A stretch of 64,000 nucleotides of DNA, taken from contig JACKEL010000004.1 of the NCBI GenBank assembly GCA_020632975.1, positions 1 to 64,000 on the forward strand, written 5' to 3'. The notes beneath the pieces were generated by a model. It did no database searches. It was not told the DNA's origin and saw only the letters and a program-made list of their open reading frames with translations. Below, piece by piece: positions 57,860-64,000 of the stretch (positions within the stretch are counted from its first letter, which is position 1; each line of letters begins with the position of its first letter). A program made the position numbers and the translations under genes. The DNA comes from Myxococcales bacterium. Its GTDB lineage: Bacteria; Myxococcota_C; UBA6777.

Positions 57860-59257
57860 TTATCCGCCCAAGACAGCGCGATTGTAGCGGAAGACGTGCT
57901 CTACAGCTTCAAACCATACAGAACTTCCCAACCAGAAAGTGCGATGTTGCCCTTGTCGTTGCAGGATATCCCAGTGGATGCCTGATGCAACTGCGTCCGT
58001 TTGGAAGCGATGGAAATAAGACCAGCATTTTTGGAAGGGAAGACCATCATGTTCGAGGACGCTTGCTTCTGTTCGTCCTGCTTCTCGAAGATCTGTGTTG
58101 AGCTGTGCAAGGATGGCTTCGCTGGAAGCCTCGGGATGATCGGAGGGTTGGGACGTGTATTGAAAGGCGAGTCTATGCTCTTTGCCTTGCAGCGGATTTG
58201 CCGAACGCATCGACTCTTCAGCGCGATCTGCAAACCATCGTCCTGAGGCATCTGGGGTCGTGCGTTCTTGAAAGTACAAACACTCGCGTCCTTCTTGCGT
58301 ATAATTCGGGACTTTTTCATCGACGTAAGCTGTCGTGGTGATCGTTGCGGAACTTTGGTTGGTAAACCAAGCCTCCTCGTGGGGAGCGGGGGTCAAGACC
58401 TCTTGCGCCTTTGTTAGAGGGGGAGTCCACAGCAACCAGTCTGCTTCGCTTTGTCTGTGTTGGCCTTCTTGGTCTTGCCAACGAACCACCACTTGCTCAC
58501 CTCTCTCGATATGTTCGATCTTGGCGTTGTATTCGATGGGAAGACTCAACTTGTTTGCAAGCTCTTGCATCAAGTTCCCGAAACCATCGGGGAGGATGTG
58601 GGTCAAGGTAAAGCGCCGCCAGAGTGGTTCGTACACCGTGCGTAGGAACATCGTTGCTGTACTGACGACAACAGCGCGTAGAAACTTGGGCTCGAACCAC
58701 AACAGAGCGTACAGAGCGGGGGTGTCTTCTAGGTAGCCATACCCCTGTGCTGAAAAGGCTGTGCGAAAGTTTCTTTCAAGAAGTGGGAATAAATCGTACT
58801 TCTGAAAGAACGCCAAGGCTGGAATGGAGAGGGCTTGCAAAGCCTCTTGGGTCGGGCGCTTTGGTATCCCCAGTGTTTCAGGGCCGAGCAGCTTTTGGCG
58901 GATCTTGGCGTACTCCCAAAGCTTGTTGATGGTCGGTAAGAGTTGTTGGCGGGCAAAGCGGCGAAAGTCGTTGTGGACGATCACTGAGCCCCCTTTGATG
59001 GGCTCGCTGGGGGTGGTTCCTAACTCTTTGATGAGCCTGCGTGTTTCGACGTAGCGATTGTGCAAAAAGCAGGTTCCCATCTCGTAGAGGATGCCCTGAT
59101 GAGAGACTGTCCAAGACTTTCCTCCAACGCGCTCAGAACGCTCGAGGATTTGGATATCTTGGACGCCTTTCTTTTTCAAAAGATGCGCGGCGTGCAATCC
59201 TGCAGGGCCAGCTCCCACGATGAGTACACGATCGTTTTTTCCGATGGATACTGGCAT
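57860..59257 (-). CDS. FAD-dependent oxidoreductase (amine oxidase/protoporphyrinogen-oxidase-like)
   Basis: A 465-aa flavoprotein. The N-terminal Rossmann motif VLIVGAGPAGLHAAHLLKKKG and the GG doublet RVGGKSWTV are characteristic of the amine-oxidase/FAD-dependent superfamily. The middle has GFGNLMQELANKL (substrate and FAD contacts) and the C-terminal flavin strand YRNRAVLGG-type sequence (FRYNRAVLGG) ends the protein. The ATG at 59257 follows GGAGG; a longer ATG at 59290 is inside the neighbouring gene. Substrates are not indicated. It is the last gene of the operon GDPD, NTE-like phospholipase, this protein. Confidence 0.85.
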   Translation of the reverse strand: MPVSIGKNDRVLIVGAGPAGLHAAHLLKKKGVQDIQILERSERVGGKSWTVSHQGILYEMGTCFLHNRYVETRRLIKELGTTPSEPIKGGSVIVHNDFRRFARQQLLPTINKLWEYAKIRQKLLGPETLGIPKRPTQEALQALSIPALAFFQKYDLFPLLERNFRTAFSAQGYGYLEDTPALYALLWFEPKFLRAVVVSTATMFLRTVYEPLWRRFTLTHILPDGFGNLMQELANKLSLPIEYNAKIEHIERGEQVVVRWQDQEGQHRQSEADWLLWTPPLTKAQEVLTPAPHEEAWFTNQSSATITTTAYVDEKVPNYTQEGRECLYFQERTTPDASGRWFADRAEESMRSANPLQGKEHRLAFQYTSQPSDHPEASSEAILAQLNTDLREAGRTEASVLEHDGLPFQKCWSYFHRFQTDAVASGIHWDILQRQGQHRTFWLGSSVWFEAVEHVFRYNRAVLGG

Positions 59258-59268
59258 AATTGCCTCCG

Positions 59269-61476
59269 CTACTGTTGTTGTTCTTTCCAAGACGTAAGGC
59301 TACTTATGGCACTGCGGTAGCCTTCTTCGATAATCTCTTTTGAGGACTTGAGGTCCAATGCACCAAACGCCGATACTTGGGGCGATATCTGCACATCTGC
59401 ACGGGCACAAAGCTCACGTGTGTGTTTGGAGCTGGCTAGCTCCATGCTGCGCAGAAGACTGTTGAGGAGGTTGGGGGTTTGTTGGTACGAGTTGGAGAAC
59501 AAACGACGCCATAGAGAGTGCCAGCCAGAAGTCCGAAAGTCGGGGGTGGCGTGAACGCGAAAGAGTTCTTCGATGTCTGAACTCACGTTGACTGCGATGG
59601 TTGTTCCATAAGGATTGAGTGCTTCCATCCGATCGACGGGGATGTTGTTCAACAGTCCACCATCAGCAAGCAGGTGCCCGTCTTCGTAAACGGGCGGCAA
59701 AAACAAAGGTAGAGAACAACTAGAACGTACCGCTTTCCACAGACTGCCTTGATGGTGCCACTGTTCTGTGGCTGTCGTGAGATTGCTCGATACACAATAA
59801 AATGTGCGCCATGTGTCGGCGATATCGAGATCTTCAAAGAGTTTGTTGAGGATTGTGTTGAAGCGTTCGCCTCGAAGGATAGAGACGATGGGCAGTGTGT
59901 AATCTAAGACCCGAAAGGAACGAAGGATCTCGTGGAATTTCTCTTCGATCATCTTGGAGTCCCAACCTTGGGCGATGAGAGCCCCCACAAGGCCGCCCAT
60001 GCTGGTTCCTGCGCACAAGTCGATTGGGATCTCTAGTTCTTCGAGGGCTCGAAGCACGCCTATGTGAGCGAAACCACGGGCTCCTCCGCCTCCCAACACA
60101 AGGCCAAAGCCGCGCCGTGAGAGGTTTCGAAGCAGTCGGTCCATGTGTTGTTTGGAGTGGACTGCGACATGGTGGTGGCGTGTCGCATAAACGAAAAGAT
60201 CCAACCATCGGGATGTTTGTGTAGGTGGAGTGTCAGGAGAGTTGTGCAACAAGATCAGGTCTTGGGGACAAGGACACGTTAACTCGTCGAAAGCACGCAT
60301 CGACGGTTCTAGGGAGGCATCCACGACAAACAACGCGTGATCTGCCCGCAGTAGGCACTTTTGGGTCCACTGCGAGGGAGCCGCATCAGCCAACAACAAC
60401 AGAAACTCATACTTCTCTTGCAGTTCATCAAGCCAAGCGTGAAAGCGCAAGCTGTCGAGATGCCCTTCCTTTCGGAGAGATGCGCCTGGTGAGTGGAATC
60501 GTTCTTCGATATCTTTGGCGGATACCACGATGGCTGTGTTGCGTTCGCGCAAAGCTTCGAGAAGCTGCTCTTGAAAAGGCTGGCATAGCGGGCTTTGTGA
60601 GACAGGAACCAAAGCCATCACGAGTCCTTGGCGAGCTTGTGATGTTGTATGGAACTGTTGTTCCAAGCGTTGTGCGAGTTGGCGGCTTAAACGCCCCAAA
60701 GCTTGGGGGAGCCGTTGGAGTAGGCGTTCGCAGGTTTGTCTTGGGAGCCTCAACAGTTCACAGTCTCGTGTGGCCCGCACGGTAAATGCGTAGGGAGAGC
60801 CTGTGAAGAAAGCCACTTCTCCAAGCAATTCGCCAGGGACATAACGCGTTTTGGTTTCTCTTTGATCACGTTTGTTTGCGAGTACTTGGAGGCTTCCGCT
60901 CACGAGAAGGTACATCGCGTCTGACGTGTCTCCTTGTGAAAAGAGAACTTGGTCAAAACCCAACGCAAACCATGTGGACTCTTCTTCGAGCCATTCAAAG
61001 AGCGAGGTCTCGAAGGAGCCGAAAAGTTCGGTCAGTTGTTTTCTTGCGCGTGTTTGTCGATAGCGATCTTTGAGTAAGTGCGAGAGTTTTTCGAGCCATG
61101 CTTGTTCGCCTTGCAACTCAGAAGGGGCGAGTTGGAGCAGCTGACACGCTTGTTTGGCCCGCACTGTTGCGGTTCGTGTCCCGCCAGACAACAAGGCGTT
61201 TTCTCCAACCAACTCGTCGTGATGTATCGTTGCGACGATGGCCTCTTTGCCGTCTTGTTCGAGCAAAAGGACTTCGAGTTCTCCATCGACCAAGAGAAAA
61301 CAACCGTCCTTGCTTTGATCTCCTTGATAAAAGAGGACTTCTCCTTCATGGAGTGAACGCCATTGCACAGCCTCGCAAAGTGAGCGCAAGACATCTGTGT
61401 GGAGACTCTGAAACAGCTGGAGTCCGCCGAGGTAATCGAGCTTTGTGGACAGTGGGGAGTTGGGTGTGGGTCTCAT
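59269..61476 (-). CDS. NTE-like patatin phospholipase with two cyclic-nucleotide-binding domains
   Basis: A 735-aa protein with the architecture of neuropathy target esterase. Two cNMP-type domains lie at about residues 17-130 and 150-265; the first keeps the arginine (VGENALLSGGTRTATV), while the second reads LGEVAFFTGSPYAFTV and lacks it. A P-loop-like but degenerate region covers about 285-440. The patatin domain follows: oxyanion GGGGARG (462-468), catalytic Ser492 in CAGTSMGG, and Asp605 in ADGG. NTE enzymes deacylate phosphatidylcholine or lysophospholipids to glycerophosphodiesters. The start overlaps the GDPD stop by four bases, which couples the two. Confidence 0.92.
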   Translation of the reverse strand: MRPTPNSPLSTKLDYLGGLQLFQSLHTDVLRSLCEAVQWRSLHEGEVLFYQGDQSKDGCFLLVDGELEVLLLEQDGKEAIVATIHHDELVGENALLSGGTRTATVRAKQACQLLQLAPSELQGEQAWLEKLSHLLKDRYRQTRARKQLTELFGSFETSLFEWLEEESTWFALGFDQVLFSQGDTSDAMYLLVSGSLQVLANKRDQRETKTRYVPGELLGEVAFFTGSPYAFTVRATRDCELLRLPRQTCERLLQRLPQALGRLSRQLAQRLEQQFHTTSQARQGLVMALVPVSQSPLCQPFQEQLLEALRERNTAIVVSAKDIEERFHSPGASLRKEGHLDSLRFHAWLDELQEKYEFLLLLADAAPSQWTQKCLLRADHALFVVDASLEPSMRAFDELTCPCPQDLILLHNSPDTPPTQTSRWLDLFVYATRHHHVAVHSKQHMDRLLRNLSRRGFGLVLGGGGARGFAHIGVLRALEELEIPIDLCAGTSMGGLVGALIAQGWDSKMIEEKFHEILRSFRVLDYTLPIVSILRGERFNTILNKLFEDLDIADTWRTFYCVSSNLTTATEQWHHQGSLWKAVRSSCSLPLFLPPVYEDGHLLADGGLLNNIPVDRMEALNPYGTTIAVNVSSDIEELFRVHATPDFRTSGWHSLWRRLFSNSYQQTPNLLNSLLRSMELASSKHTRELCARADVQISPQVSAFGALDLKSSKEIIEEGYRSAISSLTSWKEQQQ

Positions 61477-62486
61477 GGAGTTTCAGGGTGTGTGGGGGAA
61501 GTGGAGGCGTGAACGCGTTCGATGACTTCTCTTGTGAGGTGAGGATCGTCCGTTTCGACCCAGTCCACACCAAGGCGAACAAAGTCCTCCAACAAGCGGA
61601 TCATTTGTGCTTCGTCGAACTGGTGATGCACACCTTGCGGATCGACTGGGAAAAAGGTGTAGCTGCCGAGCCACCAACCACGCGACTTGATCTCTTTGAT
61701 GACTTGCTCATTCAAACAAGTCACCTCGACATTGAGCGCGCCATGCACGCCAATCACCCGATTGAAGGCGCGGCTTAGCATGACGCGTTCGCTCCATGGT
61801 TTCCTTCGTTTGTTGGGTGTGGGGCTTGGTGTGGGATGGATGAGCGATTGCACATGTTGGCCCATACGAGGGCCAAGAAAGGGCATGTCATCGTCCCATT
61901 GGAAAGCTGTGCGACAACCTGGTAACAAGCGTCGTAAAGCCCGAAGTTCGGGAGGTGCGAAGGAGACAAACACACATCGGGAGATATCGCTGTAGCGTTG
62001 GACCAAAGCCGCCAACTCAGTGACCAGTTTGCGCCGCATCTTCTTGGACATCAGCGTCCCATACGTCTTGACCTCCAAGACAAAAAACAGTTCTTTGCCG
62101 AAGGCTGCGAGTACATCTTCGAGCTTGGGGATAAAAGACTCTTGTGGATAACTGTAGTGCCGCTCTCCCCCGTAGAATGTGGGACTTCCATAAGAGACCT
62201 TGGTTGCCAGCGGCTTTTTACAAAGTTCTTCGTAGGTGTGTTCGTGAATCACGAAGTTGGGATCGCCAAACAGACGTTCTCGTGCCTCGGGTTCATCGTG
62301 GAAACACACGACTTGATGATCGCGGGTGATGGTGACATCCAACTCTACGCCATCGAACCCTTCTTCGAGGACCGCTGCTACGGCTGGAAAAGTGTTTTCG
62401 GGTGCCTTTTGGAAGAGACCTCTGTGGGCAACGACAAGAGTTTTTCGAGAGGAGGCTGGATCTAACATCGTGGGCAATTCTTCCAT
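61473..62486 (-). CDS. Glycerophosphodiester phosphodiesterase, cytoplasmic type
   Basis: A 337-aa protein with catalytic motifs VVAHRGLFQKAPENTFPA (His-Arg, Glu) and GVELDVTITRDHQVVCFHDE (Glu-x-Asp and the second His), then LEVKTYGT and CVFVSFAPPEL as in the GDPD TIM barrel. No signal peptide is visible, so it is probably cytoplasmic, in contrast to the exported enzyme at 17.3-18.4 kb. It hydrolyses glycerophosphodiesters such as glycerophosphocholine, the expected product of the NTE-like enzyme encoded next. The ATG at 62486 is favoured over the TTG at 62522. It is the first gene of the operon. Confidence 0.88.
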   Translation of the reverse strand: MEELPTMLDPASSRKTLVVAHRGLFQKAPENTFPAVAAVLEEGFDGVELDVTITRDHQVVCFHDEPEARERLFGDPNFVIHEHTYEELCKKPLATKVSYGSPTFYGGERHYSYPQESFIPKLEDVLAAFGKELFFVLEVKTYGTLMSKKMRRKLVTELAALVQRYSDISRCVFVSFAPPELRALRRLLPGCRTAFQWDDDMPFLGPRMGQHVQSLIHPTPSPTPNKRRKPWSERVMLSRAFNRVIGVHGALNVEVTCLNEQVIKEIKSRGWWLGSYTFFPVDPQGVHHQFDEAQMIRLLEDFVRLGVDWVETDDPHLTREVIERVHASTSPTHPETP

Positions 62487-62857
62487 GGAGAAATGAGTTG
62501 TATCAAACAAGACTTTGACCAAGAAGCAGAGGGTTGTCTACGTTACCACTCCATGCAGCATTGAGCAAAAGAGAAAGTGGCGACATCGCAGAACAGACGG
62601 AGAATCGTTGCTTTCAGTCGCAAGGCGGCTTGATGGTTCGAGCCCGCTCCCTCTTTTCTCGGGTAGGTGGGGCGGACAAACGCGAGCGGTTGTTGTGGCT
62701 TTGTCCTCTTGGGGGCTGCGTCAGACCTTTGGGTGTTTTGAGGGAGACTTTGACTTTCGGGTCGCTGTGAGGGATAAGGTGATACGTTTTTGCGGTGGGA
62801 ACGGCGCTTTTTGTTCCCACGTGGAGAGGATGTGTTTTCTTTTTTGGAGTTGTTTGT
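62487..62857. other. Divergent promoter region with palindrome
   Basis: About 370 bases between the GDPD operon and the TerB-J gene. A perfect inverted repeat, GTGGGAAC (62795-62802) and GTTCCCAC (62813-62820), with a 10-base spacer, lies 38 bases before the TerB-J ATG and could be an operator. Nothing else is recognised; open frames here lack support. Confidence 0.5.
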
Positions 62858-63937
62858 ATGCTCGCCAAAAAAAATAATCCGACCCAGTATACCGATCAAA
62901 AGAAGGTCTCTTTTGCTGGCGGGAGTTTGTTGTTTGCCGCAGCTTTGGGGTTTTTCTTCTTTGGTCTTTTGTGGTTTCGCCTCATCACCCCTCGTCTGCT
63001 GGGGGTTGGCTCTCTTTGGTTTACGTATTGGGTGCTTTTTGAAAGTGGTCTGTTTCTCTTTTTGGGGTCGATTACCTTACAAAATCGCTCTTTCCCCGCA
63101 GCTTTGGGGGTCGGGTTATCCTGTCTTGGGATCATCCCTGCGATGCTTTGGGGAGGTTGGCCTGTGGTTGTCTTGCGCGTTGTGCTGTCAGCTTTGTTGT
63201 GGCGTGGCTATGCGCGGTTGCGAGACATCAATCGACGTATCGAATCTGACCAACAAAGCGATCCATGGATGCAGTATTACCACAGTCTCTTGGCTCTATT
63301 CTTTCGGATAAGCGAGGCCGATGGAGACTTTGATCCTAGAGAGAAAAAGCAAATCGCTGCATTTCTCGAGCAGATGGAACTCTCTGAGTACGAACGTATC
63401 TACATCTTTGAAAGACGTCTTCAAAAGCACACTTTCTCTCTCGAACATCTCGTCAAATCCTATCTCAAAGCAGCTCGAATCCTCGGAGCCAAGGAACCCG
63501 AGGCGGCTTTGATGAGCATGATGCTTGTGTTGGCTTTGGCAGATGGCCACCTCGCAGAGGAGGAGCGCGCCTTGTTGCGTCGTGTGGGGTTGGTGATGGA
63601 GATGTCCAAACGCGAGATAGAGGAGTTGTTGCGCCATCACAAACATGCAGCAGAACACGTCGATGAGGGAAATGCTTGGTCCTTGTTGGGGTTGCATCCC
63701 AACGCATCTTCTGAGCAGATCGAAGCCGCTTACAACGAACTGATAGAACTCCTTCGCGTGGAGGAAAAAGAAAGCGCCCATGTGGGGCAAAAGTTCGTGG
63801 AGTACGCACGCCACCGCATCATGATGGTCGAAAAAGCGTACTCTTTCCTTCGCTCGTTCCATCGCGATGTTTCATTGGAGAGTCCTAAGACAAAGACCCC
63901 AGATCCCACGGCAGCGAGTCCTGCTTTGGATGCTTGA
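62858..63937 (+). CDS. Membrane protein with TerB-like and J-domain-like regions (DjlA-like)
   Basis: A 359-aa protein. Residues about 20-115 hold three or four hydrophobic helices (SLLFAAALGFFFFGLLWF, WVLFESGLFLFLGS, GVGLSCLGIIPAMLWGGWPVV). A TerB-like helical domain covers about 150-270 (RISEADGDFDPREKKQI and LALADGHLAEEERALLRRVG: the paired Asp-Gly-x-x-x-x-x-E pattern). The C-terminal 70 residues read AWSLLGLHPNASSEQIEAAYNELIELL, a J-domain, but without the HPD motif. DjlA proteins are co-chaperones with TerB plus J domains. The missing HPD means DnaK stimulation is unlikely. ATG at 62858 follows GGAG. Confidence 0.75.
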   Translation: MLAKKNNPTQYTDQKKVSFAGGSLLFAAALGFFFFGLLWFRLITPRLLGVGSLWFTYWVLFESGLFLFLGSITLQNRSFPAALGVGLSCLGIIPAMLWGGWPVVVLRVVLSALLWRGYARLRDINRRIESDQQSDPWMQYYHSLLALFFRISEADGDFDPREKKQIAAFLEQMELSEYERIYIFERRLQKHTFSLEHLVKSYLKAARILGAKEPEAALMSMMLVLALADGHLAEEERALLRRVGLVMEMSKREIEELLRHHKHAAEHVDEGNAWSLLGLHPNASSEQIEAAYNELIELLRVEEKESAHVGQKFVEYARHRIMMVEKAYSFLRSFHRDVSLESPKTKTPDPTAASPALDA

Positions 63938-64000
63938 GAGGTTTGAGGTCTCTGTGAGGTTTGTGGTCTCTGCGAGGTTTGTGATCTCTGCGAGGTTTGT
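63938..64000 (+). repeat. 18-bp tandem repeat at the window edge
   Basis: Three and a half copies of an 18-base unit (GAGGTTTGTGRTCTCTGC) run from the stop codon of the TerB-J gene to the end of the window and may continue. Copies differ at two or three positions. Confidence 0.85.

Overview
The window looks like a chromosomal segment of a Myxococcota or Bradymonadota-type delta-proteobacterial lineage with moderate GC content. This rests on protein families, not on a marker gene: repeated MopE-type CNGxDDDCDG metal-binding motifs in large lipoproteins, a MYXO-CTERM-like tail, an AgmX/PglI (GltG-like) gliding-type protein, a Ser/Thr kinase and PP2C phosphatase, many cyclic-nucleotide-binding domains, and a TRAP transporter with a TatT lipoprotein. 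No rRNA, tRNA, CRISPR array or prophage was seen.

Layout. 0-7 kb: an EXO5-like Fe-S nuclease, a beta-propeller/MopE surface protein, an SDR epimerase, and an FHA-AgmX gene split by an apparent frameshift. 7-14 kb: a minus-strand TRAP operon in the order tatT-dctP-dctQ-dctM plus a TPR protein. 14-18.5 kb: a TPR protein, an RlmKL-type rRNA methyltransferase whose N-terminal half looks inactive, and a glycerophosphodiesterase. 18.5-20.4 kb: a TnpB-only IS200/IS605-type element, then REP-like palindromes, one of them split by a 194-bp MITE-like insertion. 20.4-30 kb: a 1,532-residue membrane protein, a Spy/CpxP-like protein, a PhoX-family Tat protein and an HD-domain protein. 30-31.2 kb: a gene-poor stretch with several inverted repeats. 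31.2-34.4 kb: pyrR-pyrB-pyrC' behind a leader with an intrinsic terminator. 34.6-37.9 kb: tandem paralogous cNMP-binding proteins and a Nudix hydrolase. 38-49.7 kb: a surface-protein and kinase cluster (a 1,000-aa HYDIN-like/VWA lipoprotein, a kinase, two MopE lipoproteins, one with fibrinogen-like domains). 50-52.8 kb: a PP2C-cNMP fusion and a PLP lyase/decarboxylase. 53-57.7 kb: an operon of ExbB/TolQ-like and ExbD-like proteins with an extraordinary low-complexity tail and a long coiled coil, followed by a Skp-like protein without a signal peptide. 57.8-62.5 kb: a minus-strand GDPD / NTE-patatin / FAD-oxidoreductase operon. 62.9-64 kb: a TerB-J-domain membrane protein and an 18-bp tandem repeat running off the end.

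Themes: cNMP-type sensing (four proteins carrying seven such domains), reversible Ser/Thr phosphorylation, and cysteine-rich surface lipoproteins. The strongest candidate for an undescribed system is the 53-57.7 kb proton-channel/coiled-coil operon. The clearest DNA-level finding is the covarying REP-like palindrome family with its MITE insertion.
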